Source of the DNA: Acidimicrobiales bacterium
GTDB taxonomy: Bacteria > Actinomycetota > Acidimicrobiia > Acidimicrobiales > Iamiaceae
DNA length: 64,000 bases
NCBI GenBank assembly: GCA_020439505.1
Contig: JAGQSO010000001.1
Coordinates: 62,001 to 126,000, forward strand
Reading direction: 5' to 3'
Shown here piece after piece: positions 17,511 through 24,961 of this stretch. Every line of letters starts with the position of its first letter. Position 1 is the stretch's first letter. Under the pieces are notes generated by a model. The model did not search any database. It was not told the DNA's origin and saw only the letters and a program-made list of their open reading frames with translations. The translations under genes and the position numbers were made by a program.

Positions 17511-17516
17511 TACTGT
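17511..17516 (+). promoter_or_regulatory. -10 candidate (TACTGT) ahead of a nine-codon leader frame
   Basis: TACTGT ends 6 nt before a GTG at 17523, which opens a 9-codon frame that runs into the DUF192 start. Confidence 0.4.
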
Positions 17517-17522
17517 CGACTC

Positions 17523-17552
17523 GTGACCCAGGCGAGATCGACAGGCCGATGA
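17523..17552 (+). CDS. Possible nine-residue leader peptide coupled to the DUF192 gene
   Basis: GTG at 17523 opens a 9-codon frame (MTQARSTGR) whose TGA overlaps the next ATG as ATGA. It sits 6 nt after a TANNNT hexamer, the spacing seen at leaderless genes here. It would start ribosomes on a leaderless mRNA and hand them to the downstream gene, which has no Shine-Dalgarno sequence of its own. This is an inference from spacing only. Confidence 0.3.
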   Translation: MTQARSTGR

Positions 17553-18247
17553 CCGACTCGAGCGGCCGGGGACGCCGGCTGTGGCTGGTGGGCGGGTTGG
17601 CGTTGGTGTTGGTCGGCGCGGCCGTCGTCGCCTTCAGTTGGCGAGGTTCGATAAAGGAGGCGGTCCGCGAGAGGGTCAGGCCGGGTCCCAAACCCCCCGG
17701 CTGGACGTCGTCGGTGACCACCGCCCCGCCCGACCCCAAGGGAGTGGTCGGCGCCTGGTCCGAGCCGGTCGGGGGCAGGACACCGTTGGCGGGCTTCGGA
17801 GAGACGGCGGCGACGATCACCGCGGCCGACGGCACGGTGTGCGAGGTGTGCCTGTTGACGGCGATCACCCGGGAACAGAGGGCGACCGGGCTCATGTTCG
17901 TGACCGATCCCGAACTCGGCGGTTATGACGGCATGGTCTTCGCTTTCGAGAGCGACGCCGGTTCGGGGTTCTGGATGCGCAACACCCGACTGCCGCTGTC
18001 GATCGCCTACTTCGACGGCGACGGGGTGCTGGTGTCGACCACCGACATGGAACCGTGCCCTGACAACGAACCCAACTGCCCGGTGTATCCGGCCAGTGGC
18101 CCCTTCCGGTACGCGATCGAGGTGCCCCAGGGGCGTCTCGCCGACATAGGGGTGGTCGGAGCCGGTGGTGGCCAACCCGGCCCCCGTGACGCGGTGCTGA
18201 AGATCTCCGGAGAGCCCTGCCCTCTGGTCGACGAATCTTCAAGGTAG
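17549..18247 (+). CDS. Membrane-anchored DUF192 domain protein
   Basis: A 232-residue protein. An N-terminal transmembrane anchor (about 11-30) is followed by a basic/Pro linker, then a DUF192 domain from about residue 88: CEVCLLTAITREQRATGLMFV-type start, GMVFAF, WMRNTRLPLSIAYFD and the closing PASGPFRYAIEVPQG. This small beta-barrel family is widespread and often secreted; its biochemical role is unknown. Four outer cysteines occur in the domain. ATG at 17549; no ribosome site, which is why the leader frame before it may matter. It precedes the rpsF operon on the same strand. Confidence 0.82.
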   Translation: MTDSSGRGRRLWLVGGLALVLVGAAVVAFSWRGSIKEAVRERVRPGPKPPGWTSSVTTAPPDPKGVVGAWSEPVGGRTPLAGFGETAATITAADGTVCEVCLLTAITREQRATGLMFVTDPELGGYDGMVFAFESDAGSGFWMRNTRLPLSIAYFDGDGVLVSTTDMEPCPDNEPNCPVYPASGPFRYAIEVPQGRLADIGVVGAGGGQPGPRDAVLKISGEPCPLVDESSR

Positions 18248-18322
18248 GCGGGCAGCCCGGGCTTGTTTGTCATACCCCTGGGCGATGCTGGCGACGATGA
18301 GGTCCGAACAGCAGGGTTCCGC

Positions 18323-18328
18323 TAGCGT
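18323..18328 (+). promoter_or_regulatory. -10 candidate (TAGCGT) for the rpsF operon
   Basis: TAGCGT lies 78 nt upstream of the rpsF ATG, leaving a leader of about 70 nt that contains two perfect hairpins. Confidence 0.4.
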
Positions 18329-18351
18329 CATACGGTCCAATTGCAGACCCT

Positions 18352-18383
18352 GCCCCAACCGTTGGGGCCCCGGCACCGCCGGG
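18352..18383 (+). promoter_or_regulatory. Structured rpsF leader; candidate S6:S18 autoregulatory site
   Basis: Two adjacent perfect hairpins occur: GCCCCAA-CCG-TTGGGGC (18352-18368) and CCCGGC-ACC-GCCGGG (18369-18383), followed directly by the GGAGGGAGG ribosome site. Many bacteria control rpsF operons through S6:S18 binding to a leader RNA with a conserved CCG. The CCG loop and position fit, but the full consensus is not verified. Confidence 0.4.
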
Positions 18384-18406
18384 TCCGGAGGGAGGTGAGG
18401 CTCGCG

Positions 18407-18751
18407 ATGCGAGCGTATGAGTTGATGGTCATCTGTGACGGTGGGCTCGAGGAGTCCGAAGTCGCCAAGGTGATCAACCAGGTGACCGCCCAGGTCGAGG
18501 CTGCCGGTGGAACGGTGCCCAAGACCGAGAAGTGGGGCCGTCGTCGTTTCGCCTACGAGATCAACCACAAGACCGAAGGTTTCTACGTGGTGTTCGAGAT
18601 CGAGGCCGAGCCGGGTGCGCTCGACGGTGTCGACCGCAACCTGCGCCTTGCGGACGAGGTGGTCCGCCACAAGATCATCCGGCTCCCCGACTCCGAGGCT
18701 CACCGCCGCGGTCTGTTGGGTGCGCCGGCCCCGGCCGCCGAGGCCGGGTGA
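18407..18751 (+). CDS. rpsF: 30S ribosomal protein S6
   Basis: A 114-residue S6. It begins MRAYELMVICDGGLEE and contains the family segments KTEKWGRRRFAYEINHKTEGFYVVFEIEA and RNLRLADEVVRHKIIRLP. It binds 16S rRNA with S18 in the platform of the small subunit. A strong GGAGGGAGG ribosome site precedes the ATG at 18407; an upstream in-frame start would begin inside the leader hairpins. First gene of the rpsF-ssb-rpsR-rplI operon. Confidence 0.97.
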   Translation: MRAYELMVICDGGLEESEVAKVINQVTAQVEAAGGTVPKTEKWGRRRFAYEINHKTEGFYVVFEIEAEPGALDGVDRNLRLADEVVRHKIIRLPDSEAHRRGLLGAPAPAAEAG

Positions 18752-18767
18752 GCTGCAGGAGCACACA

Positions 18768-19217
18768 ATGGACAACACCGTCACCCTCGTGGGCAACGTG
18801 ACCCGCGACCCCGAGATCCGCTACACCCCCAGCGGCCAGACCGTGGCCACCTTCGGCCTAGCGGTCAACCGTCGCTGGCAGAACAAGGCCACCAACGAGT
18901 GGGAGGAGCAGGTCTCCTTCTTCGACGTCAAGTGCTGGTCGCAGATGGCTGAGAACGTGGCCGAATCCGTGCCGCGCGGTACCCGGGTCATCGTGACCGG
19001 TCGCCTCGAGCAGCGCTCGTGGGAGACCGACAACGGCGAGAAGCGTTCCAAGGTCGAGGTCGTGGCCGACGAGATCGCCCCCAGCCTGCGCTGGGCCACC
19101 GCCCAGGTGCAAAAGATCGACCGACGAGACGGAGCCTCCAGCGGTGGCTCCTCCGGTGGTGGGGGTCGCCCCATCGCCAATGAGCCCACCAACTACGACG
19201 GGGAGGAGCCGTTCTAA
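18768..19217 (+). CDS. ssb: Single-stranded DNA-binding protein
   Basis: A 149-residue SSB. The OB-fold occupies residues 1 to about 110 ([61 protein letters not shown]). It is followed by a short Gly/Ser linker and the acidic tip YDGEEPF. The tip ends in Pro-Phe, the usual partner-docking element. It protects ssDNA and recruits replication and repair proteins. CAGGAG lies before the ATG. Its TAA overlaps the rpsR ATG (TAATG). Confidence 0.97.
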   Translation: MDNTVTLVGNVTRDPEIRYTPSGQTVATFGLAVNRRWQNKATNEWEEQVSFFDVKCWSQMAENVAESVPRGTRVIVTGRLEQRSWETDNGEKRSKVEVVADEIAPSLRWATAQVQKIDRRDGASSGGSSGGGGRPIANEPTNYDGEEPF

Positions 19218-19648
19218 TGGCACCCAAGCCAAAGCGCGTCAAGAACAAGGACAATGCGCGTCGCGCCAAGAAGAAGGTCAGCATCCTGACCCAGGAGTCC
19301 GTCGACTACGTCGACTACAAGGACGTCAACCTGCTTCGCCGGTTCATGTCGGACCGGGCCAAGATCCGGGCCCGCCGGGTCACCGGCAACGACACCCAGC
19401 AGCAGGCCGCCATCGCCATGGCGATCAAGAACGCCCGCGAGATGGCGTTGCTGCCCTATGCCAACCGTGTCACCCAGCAGCGTGGCGGTCGCGACCGCGG
19501 CGGTGACCGTGGTGGCCGCGCCGATGGACCGCCGCCCCGTCCCTCGGGCCCGCCCCCCAGCGGTGGTGGAGCCGAAGGTGAGGAGTTCGAGAACTACGAG
19601 GACTTCGAGGGCGTCGAGGACGTCGATGTCGAGGAGGTGGAGGCCTGA
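19217..19648 (+). CDS. rpsR: 30S ribosomal protein S18 with long acidic C-terminal extension
   Basis: A 143-residue protein. Residues 1 to about 85 are a canonical S18 ([33 protein letters not shown], then RRVTGN and [13 protein letters not shown]). Bacterial S18 is usually 70-90 residues; here about 55 more follow, first an Arg/Gly/Pro-rich stretch, then a strongly acidic end rich in Glu and Asp. The stop overlaps the rplI start (TGATG). The extension could be a lineage trait; its role is unknown. Confidence 0.95.
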   Translation: MAPKPKRVKNKDNARRAKKKVSILTQESVDYVDYKDVNLLRRFMSDRAKIRARRVTGNDTQQQAAIAMAIKNAREMALLPYANRVTQQRGGRDRGGDRGGRADGPPPRPSGPPPSGGGAEGEEFENYEDFEGVEDVDVEEVEA

Positions 19649-20094
19649 TGCGCCTGATCCTTCGTTCCGACGTGGACGGTGTGGGCCACAAGGGCGACGT
19701 CGTCGAGGTGTCCAACGGCTACGGCCGCAACTACCTGCTTCCGCGCGGTCTGGCCTTCAAGGCCACCGAGGGGGCCAAGGCTCAGGCCGAGGCCATGAAG
19801 CGCTCCCGCGACATCCGTGACGCCGCCGCCCGCCAGGCCGCCCAGGAGGTGGCCAAGCAACTCGTGGCCTCGCCGGTCTCGATCTCGGCCCGGGTCGGTG
19901 GAGACGGACGCCTGTTCGGGTCCATCACCACCGCGGACATCGCCTCGGCCATCACGGCCCAGACCGGTGTGGAGATCGACCGCAAGCAACTCAGCCTGGA
20001 CGAGCCGATCAAGGCTCTCGGCACCCACCTGGTGCCGGCCAAGCTGCACGCCGACGTCGAGTTCCCGGTGACGGTCGAGGTCGTCGCCAACTGA
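19648..20094 (+). CDS. rplI: 50S ribosomal protein L9
   Basis: A 148-residue L9. The N-terminal domain reads [36 protein letters not shown] (rRNA-binding), followed by the long connecting helix (about 40-75) and the C-terminal domain with the LFGSITTADIA segment. It binds 23S rRNA and helps keep the reading frame. Coupled to rpsR by TGATG. A strong terminator follows. Confidence 0.97.
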   Translation: MRLILRSDVDGVGHKGDVVEVSNGYGRNYLLPRGLAFKATEGAKAQAEAMKRSRDIRDAAARQAAQEVAKQLVASPVSISARVGGDGRLFGSITTADIASAITAQTGVEIDRKQLSLDEPIKALGTHLVPAKLHADVEFPVTVEVVAN

Positions 20095-20127
20095 TCCGTC
20101 ACCGGCTGGCCGGTGAACTGAATCAAG

Positions 20128-20163
20128 GACCGGGCCGGTGACGATCTCGTCGCCGGCCCGGTC
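20128..20163 (+). terminator. Rho-independent-like terminator after rplI
   Basis: An 11-bp perfect GC stem GACCGGGCCGG / CCGGCCCGGTC, with a further short inner pairing, is followed by AACTTTT. It separates the ribosomal-protein operon from dnaB. Confidence 0.8.
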
Positions 20164-20229
20164 AACTTTTGCCTGGGGATCGGCGGGGAACACGGCGATG
20201 CAAGCTCCCTGTCCAACCGGACCACCGGG

Positions 20230-20238
20230 TTATCCACA
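20230..20238 (+). promoter_or_regulatory. DnaA box, perfect TTATCCACA
   Basis: The sequence TTATCCACA matches the bacterial DnaA-box consensus exactly. It lies 62 nt before the dnaB start, in a gap without genes. Confidence 0.7.
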
Positions 20239-20264
20239 AAGAAGTCACAGGGTTTCGGTACTGG

Positions 20265-20273
20265 TTATCGACA
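20265..20273 (+). promoter_or_regulatory. Second DnaA-box-like site, TTATCGACA
   Basis: One mismatch from consensus, same orientation, 35 bp (about 3.3 helical turns) from the perfect box. Confidence 0.5.
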
Positions 20274-20300
20274 GCCCCGATGCGTGAATGTGTAGTCACC

Positions 20301-21773
20301 ATGCCCGATGAGCCACCGCTGTATCTCGACGAGCCGCCGGGCGACTTCTTCGACGCGCCACACTCCGGTTCCTCGCGATCGGGTTCCTCGGGGTCCGGCG
20401 ACCGATGGGAAGGCGCTCAGGGACAAGGTCGCGCTCGTTCCGGGCCCGACCGGGCCGCTCGCCGTCTTCCGAGCAACGTCGATGCCGAGGAGTCGTTGCT
20501 CGGGGCGATGTTGTTGTCGCGGACCGCGATCGACGTGGCGTCGGAGTCGGTGTCCGCCGATGACTTCTACCGCCCCGCCCACGGCCACATCTACGACGCC
20601 ATCACCTCGTTGTCGTCGAGGGGAGAACCGGTCGACCCGGTCACGGTGGCCGAGGAACTGCGGCGCGCCGATCTGATCGACGCCATCGGGGGCGCCGGAA
20701 CCCTGCTGGCTCTGCAAGCGGGCACCCCGGCGACGTCGAGTGCCGGGCGCTACGCCAAGATCGTCGAGGAACATGCCCTGCTCCGTCGCCTGGTGGCGGT
20801 GGCGGGAGAGATCGCCGAGATCGGCTACAGCCTGCCCGACGATGTCCCCAAGGCGGTCGACCTGGCCGAATCGCTCATGTTCGAGGTGGCCCAGCACCGC
20901 CAGACCGACTCGACGAGCCGTCTCCACGACCTTCTCGACCACACCCTGGACAGCCTCGAGGCGCTCTACGAACGTGGTGATGCCATCACCGGAACCCCCA
21001 CCGGCTACACCGACTTCGACGAGTTGACTTCCGGCCTCCAGCCCAACGCTCTGGTGGTGGTGGGCGCACGGCCTGGCATGGGCAAGACGAGCTTCGCGCT
21101 GGGTATGGCCGCCCACGCTGCGCTCGATGCCCACCGACCGGTCCTTTTCTTCTCCTTGGAGATGAGCAGGATCGAGCTGTCCCAGCGGCTGTTGTGCTCG
21201 GAGGCCAGGGTGGACTCCACCAAGGTTCGCAACGGTCGGCTGACCGAGGACGACTGGCGGCGCATCAGCCACGCCATCGGCCGGCTCGGCGACGCCCAGC
21301 TATGGATCGACGACAACCCCCACGTGACGGTCATGGAGATCCGCTCCAAAGCCCGTCGGCTCCAGTCCAAGGTCGGTCAGCTCGGCATGATCGTGGTGGA
21401 CTACATCCAGTTGATGAGCGGAAACTCTCGAGCCGAGAACCGCCAGACCGAGGTGGCCGAGATCAGCCGGGGGCTCAAGATCCTGGCCCGCGAGCTGCAA
21501 TGCCCGGTGGTGGCGCTGGCCCAGCTCAACCGTGGCCTCGAACAGCGGGCCGACAAGCGTCCGATGCTGGCCGACCTGCGCGAGTCCGGTTCGCTCGAGC
21601 AGGACGCGGATGTCGTGGTGTTCCTCTACCGAGATGAGCAGTACAACCCCGATTCCACCGAGCGCGGCACCGCCGAGGTGCTGGTCACCAAGCACCGGGC
21701 CGGTCCGACCGGCGTTGTCAGGCTGGCGTTCTTGGACCACTACACCAAGTTCGCCAACATGGCGCGTGAGTGA
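20301..21773 (+). CDS. dnaB: Replicative DNA helicase
   Basis: A 490-residue DnaB. A disordered Ser/Gly-rich N-terminus (to about residue 55) precedes the N-terminal hexamerisation domain (NVDAEESLLGAMLLSRTAID). The RecA-like motor follows: Walker A GARPGMGKTSFALG, LFFSLEMSRIELSQRLLCSEA, Walker B IVVDYIQLM, and RESGSLEQDADVVVFLYR. No intein is present. It unwinds DNA at the fork as a hexamer. I use the ATG at 20301; an ATG seven codons upstream is possible. It follows the ribosomal operon terminator and two DnaA-box-like sites. Confidence 0.95.
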   Translation: MPDEPPLYLDEPPGDFFDAPHSGSSRSGSSGSGDRWEGAQGQGRARSGPDRAARRLPSNVDAEESLLGAMLLSRTAIDVASESVSADDFYRPAHGHIYDAITSLSSRGEPVDPVTVAEELRRADLIDAIGGAGTLLALQAGTPATSSAGRYAKIVEEHALLRRLVAVAGEIAEIGYSLPDDVPKAVDLAESLMFEVAQHRQTDSTSRLHDLLDHTLDSLEALYERGDAITGTPTGYTDFDELTSGLQPNALVVVGARPGMGKTSFALGMAAHAALDAHRPVLFFSLEMSRIELSQRLLCSEARVDSTKVRNGRLTEDDWRRISHAIGRLGDAQLWIDDNPHVTVMEIRSKARRLQSKVGQLGMIVVDYIQLMSGNSRAENRQTEVAEISRGLKILARELQCPVVALAQLNRGLEQRADKRPMLADLRESGSLEQDADVVVFLYRDEQYNPDSTERGTAEVLVTKHRAGPTGVVRLAFLDHYTKFANMARE

Positions 21774-21800
21774 CCGGTCGCGGTCCGACGTGGAGGACTG

Positions 21801-21938
21801 ATGAGCTACCAGGACGACGAGTCGATGATGAGGCAGGCGGGGATGCGGGCTGATCGTCGCCGTCGACTGATGGTGGGGGCGTTGCTGTTGGCGATGGCCG
21901 CCATGATCTTGATCCCAGTCGTCCAGGCCTTTGTCTGA
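21801..21938 (+). CDS. Small single-pass membrane protein (45 aa)
   Basis: A short frame with its own GGAGG ribosome site 4 nt before the ATG. The protein is 45 residues: an acidic/polar start (MSYQDDESMMRQ), a basic cluster RADRRRRL, then one hydrophobic helix (about 24-45) ending at the C-terminus. The basic residues before the helix predict cytoplasmic N, outside C. It starts 27 nt after dnaB and is probably co-transcribed with it. Function unknown. Confidence 0.6.
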   Translation: MSYQDDESMMRQAGMRADRRRRLMVGALLLAMAAMILIPVVQAFV

Positions 21939-22002
21939 CCGGGCCGCGGCTCCCACCTGGACCCCGAGCCAGGGCCGTGACCGTGGCCCTCGCTCGAACC
22001 CC

Positions 22003-22008
22003 TAGCGT
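22003..22008 (+). promoter_or_regulatory. Leaderless -10 candidate (TAGCGT) for the UbiB-type gene
   Basis: TAGCGT ends 8 nt before the ATG at 22017. Confidence 0.55.
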
Positions 22009-22016
22009 CACCCACC

Positions 22017-23537
22017 ATGGCAGACACGGAATCGCCCGCTCCCCGAAGCCGAGTCACCCGGGGGGTCGCCGTCGCGTCGGCCGCCGCGGTGGCCGGAGTG
22101 GCGGTGGTACGGCAACGCAAGACCCGAGCCCTCCGAGATGCCAACGATCTGTTGGACGGCCCCGGCCCGATCGGGGCCACCGGCCGGACCCGACGCTCCC
22201 TGATAACCGCACGCGCCGCCGGCCGGGCGGGAAGTGGGTGGGCGATGCACCGGGCCCGGCGGACGTTCGCCGATGCCGAACGCCGTGAGGAACTGGATCT
22301 GGAGCATCAGATTCGCACCGCCACCGAGGTGGCCGAGACCCTCGGCAACCTGAAGGGGGCCATGATGAAGCTCGGCCAGATGGCGAGCTTCCTCCATCAG
22401 GGCATGCCTGAGCCGGTTCGCGATGCCTTGGCGCAACTGCAACAGGATGCCCCGCCGATGGCACCCGAACTGGCGGCCGGGGTGGTCGAGGCCGAGTTGG
22501 GCAAGCCTCCCCATGAGCTGTTCGATCAGTGGGATCCGGTACCAATAGCGTCGGCATCGATAGGACAGGTCCACCGCGCCGTGACCCACGACGGCCGGGC
22601 GGTGGCGGTGAAGGTCCAGTACCCCGGGGTGGACAAGGCGATCAGGGGTGATCTCGACAACGCCGGGCTGCTGTTCGGTGCCATGAAGGCGATGTTCCCC
22701 GGTCTCGACCCCAAACCGTTGGTCGCCGAGCTGCGCGAGCGGATCTCCGAGGAGCTCGACTACCGCATCGAGGCCGACAACCAGAAGCTGTTCGCCGACT
22801 ATTACCGAGGCCACCCCTTCATCCACGTCCCCGAGGTCGTCGACGAGCTGTCGACCGGGCGGGTGCTGACGACCGAGCTGGCGACGGGTGCCCGTTTCGC
22901 GGAGGTCAAGACCTGGCCGAAGGACCAGCGCGACCTCGCGGCCGAGACCATCTACCGGTTCGTGTTCGGCAGCCTGTACCGCATCGGGGCCTTCAACGGT
23001 GACCCTCACCCCGGCAACTACCTCTTCGGGCCCGACGGTCGGGTCACCTTCTTGGACTACGGCCTGGTCAAGCGCTTCACCGACGACGACATGCACCTCT
23101 TCGAGCGGATGTTGCGAGCCATGGTCATGGATCGTGACCTCGTCGCCTACCGGCGCATCATCGAAGAGATCGGTCTTCTCCGCCCGAACCCGGCCTTCAC
23201 CGACGAACAGGTGGGCGACTACTTCGGGCACTTCTACGCCTTCGTCATGGAGGACGAGGAGGTCGAGATCACCGAGGAGTACGCGTCGGAGACCGTGGGC
23301 ATGTTCTTCGATACCAGCGGGGTCCATGGGGAGATCATGAAGGCAGCCAACGTCCCCGCACCGTTCGTGATCATCCAGCGGATCAACCTGGGCATCTACG
23401 CCCTGCTCGGCGAGCTCGGCGCGGTCGGGAACTGGCGGCGGATCGCGGACGAGCTGTGGCCATGGGTGGACGCACCGGCCTCTACGGAGCTGGGACGGCT
23501 GGAGGCTCGCTGGCGGGCAACCCACCATCCGAGATGA
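22017..23537 (+). CDS. ABC1/UbiB family atypical kinase/ATPase
   Basis: A 506-residue UbiB-like protein. It has the family KxGQ motif in MMKLGQMASF, SASIGQVHRA in place of the glycine loop, AVKVQYPGV (ATP lysine), FNGDPHPGNYLF (catalytic loop) and TFLDYGLVKRF (metal DFG equivalent). Family members support quinone or isoprenoid-lipid metabolism, probably as ATPases; actinobacteria use menaquinone, so a ubiquinone role is unlikely. No quinone genes are adjacent. The N-terminal ~60 residues are basic and hydrophobic and may associate with the membrane. Confidence 0.9.
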   Translation: MADTESPAPRSRVTRGVAVASAAAVAGVAVVRQRKTRALRDANDLLDGPGPIGATGRTRRSLITARAAGRAGSGWAMHRARRTFADAERREELDLEHQIRTATEVAETLGNLKGAMMKLGQMASFLHQGMPEPVRDALAQLQQDAPPMAPELAAGVVEAELGKPPHELFDQWDPVPIASASIGQVHRAVTHDGRAVAVKVQYPGVDKAIRGDLDNAGLLFGAMKAMFPGLDPKPLVAELRERISEELDYRIEADNQKLFADYYRGHPFIHVPEVVDELSTGRVLTTELATGARFAEVKTWPKDQRDLAAETIYRFVFGSLYRIGAFNGDPHPGNYLFGPDGRVTFLDYGLVKRFTDDDMHLFERMLRAMVMDRDLVAYRRIIEEIGLLRPNPAFTDEQVGDYFGHFYAFVMEDEEVEITEEYASETVGMFFDTSGVHGEIMKAANVPAPFVIIQRINLGIYALLGELGAVGNWRRIADELWPWVDAPASTELGRLEARWRATHHPR

Positions 23538-23546
23538 GCTGCTCGG

Positions 23547-24062
23547 TCAGGCGCGAGGGGGACGAACCCGCCACCATCGCCTTGCCCTGACCCCCAGGTC
23601 GGTGAGGGAGGCGACAAAGGCGAACAAGATGCCGGCCACCGCGACGCCAGCGGCGGGCTTGGCCCGCTGGGCGGCACGCTCTTGACACGGTTCAGCGTTG
23701 TTGGCCTCCGCTTCAGCGGCGGTCACGCCCTTCGGGGGTGCGGCAGGGTCGACGTACTCGTTCAGCTCTCCCCGCATCAGGAAGCCGAAGGCGGTACCGC
23801 AGTCCTGGCTCGGGGTCGCTACCGGCTGGAGCCCCCGGTAGAGGCCGAAGCACGCCACCACGACGCCGAAGGTGGCCAGCAGGGCGGTGACCGCATGGAC
23901 CCGGGGGGTGCGCCTGGATGAACCGGGTTGACCACCCTCGGTGTCGTGGTCGGGGGCTGGGGTGTCGGGCCCGACGGGGGCGTCGGAACGGCTGGCGACG
24001 TCGGCGGGCGCGTCGGTGTCGGTGGGGGAGGGGGTGTCACTCACGGCGTGGTCCGGAATCAT
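23547..24062 (-). CDS. Two-helix membrane protein of unknown function
   Basis: A 171-residue protein. The N-terminus is polar, rich in Asp, Pro and Thr (about 1-50), then a hydrophobic helix (about 54-76), an outer loop of about 65 residues with two cysteines (DCGTAF and EPCQER, potential disulfide), and a second helix (about 122-142) with a basic tail. I recognise no family. The ATG at 24060-24062 is chosen because the extension upstream is Arg/Pro/Cys-rich and non-protein-like. Convergent with the UbiB-type gene. Confidence 0.65.
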   Translation of the reverse strand: MIPDHAVSDTPSPTDTDAPADVASRSDAPVGPDTPAPDHDTEGGQPGSSRRTPRVHAVTALLATFGVVVACFGLYRGLQPVATPSQDCGTAFGFLMRGELNEYVDPAAPPKGVTAAEAEANNAEPCQERAAQRAKPAAGVAVAGILFAFVASLTDLGVRARRWWRVRPPRA

Positions 24063-24287
24063 GGGTCCCCGGCAGCGTAGGCACCTGTCACCGGACTGCG
24101 CGTGCGCCCCCAGGGGTGGGGTGGAGCGAAGGCCACGACACAGGACATCGCACCCTGGACCGGTGCGATGGCGATGTGGTGAGGAGGGAGGAAACGTGGC
24201 CTCCACTCCGAACCCCTAGGGCCGGTGGGGGCGAATCCACCGGCTATCTCAGTGATCGGCACTCGCGGGTGGGTCTTGAGCGTTCGG

Positions 24288-24293
24288 TAGCCT
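24288..24293 (+). promoter_or_regulatory. Leaderless -10 candidate (TAGCCT) for the 86-residue membrane protein
   Basis: TAGCCT ends 8 nt before the GTG at 24302. Confidence 0.5.
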
Positions 24294-24301
24294 TGTCCAC
24301 C

Positions 24302-24562
24302 GTGACCATGGTCATTTCTGCCGTCGGGGTGCTGGGTGAGGAGTCCTTCACCCCGTTCCTGGGCGACGATCTCATCGTGTGGTTGGTGCTGGCCATGGGT
24401 GGAGCCCTGCTGGCGGGGAACCTGGCCGCGGTGCTTCGACCCCCGGCTCGAGAGACGCGTCGTGAGGGTGATCTCGAACGGGCACCGGTCACGCGTTCGC
24501 TGGTCATGGCCGGTGTCGGGCTGGTGGCCACGATCTGGGCCCTGCTGTCGCTGCTGGCCTGA
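24302..24562 (+). CDS. Small two-helix membrane protein (86 aa)
   Basis: A short protein with two hydrophobic helices (about 26-46 and 67-85) separated by a charged, Arg/Glu-rich cytoplasmic-type loop. No known family is recognised. The GTG at 24302 is preferred because of the TAGCCT hexamer 8 nt before it; the ATG at 24308 is the alternative. It converges with another small membrane protein gene. Confidence 0.6.
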   Translation: MTMVISAVGVLGEESFTPFLGDDLIVWLVLAMGGALLAGNLAAVLRPPARETRREGDLERAPVTRSLVMAGVGLVATIWALLSLLA

Positions 24563-24572
24563 TCCGCTGCGT

Positions 24573-24956
24573 TCAGTCGGGTGATTCGAGGGCGCCGTCG
24601 CGTTCGCTGTCGGCCGCGGCGAGCCAGGCGGCCCGCCGTTGGCGGGAGGCCGTCGAACCTCTGACCACCACGAGTCCGATCCCGCTGACCGCCACCACGA
24701 TCAGGCCGAGCAGGGCCAACTGAGCCCACCCGCCCCGGTCTCCGGGTTCGGAGGGGGCCTGCCCCTCGTTGGGTCGGGGTATGGCCCGGGCCTTCGGCTC
24801 GGGTTCCATGACCGACGTACCGGCCGGTGGACGGGCGTCGTCGGCCAAGAACACGACGGCGGTCACGCCTCCCAGGATGGTGAGCGCCAGCACCGCGGCG
24901 CTGAGCATCACCGTGCGACGTCCGGCTGTTTCGGTTCTACCGGGTGTCGTGGCCAC
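24573..24956 (-). CDS. Two-helix membrane protein downstream of the aldehyde dehydrogenase
   Basis: A 127-residue protein. It has a short basic N-terminus, helix 1 (about 14-40), a Pro/Glu-rich loop (about 41-75), helix 2 (about 77-97) and a basic, Ala-rich C-terminus. The GTG at 24954-24956 lies 5 nt after the aldehyde dehydrogenase stop, so the two are probably one transcript. No family is recognised and there is no evident enzymatic motif. Confidence 0.62.
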   Translation of the reverse strand: MATTPGRTETAGRRTVMLSAAVLALTILGGVTAVVFLADDARPPAGTSVMEPEPKARAIPRPNEGQAPSEPGDRGGWAQLALLGLIVVAVSGIGLVVVRGSTASRQRRAAWLAAADSERDGALESPD

Positions 24957-24961
24957 GACGG

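Noticed and set aside
20095-20300. Replication origin near dnaB
   Set aside because: Only two DnaA-box-like sites and no AT-rich unwinding region or dnaA/dnaN genes; regulation of dnaB is the simpler reading.
22008-23528. 506-codon open frame opposite the UbiB-type gene
   Set aside because: Almost exactly the reverse of a conserved kinase-like gene; no motifs of its own.
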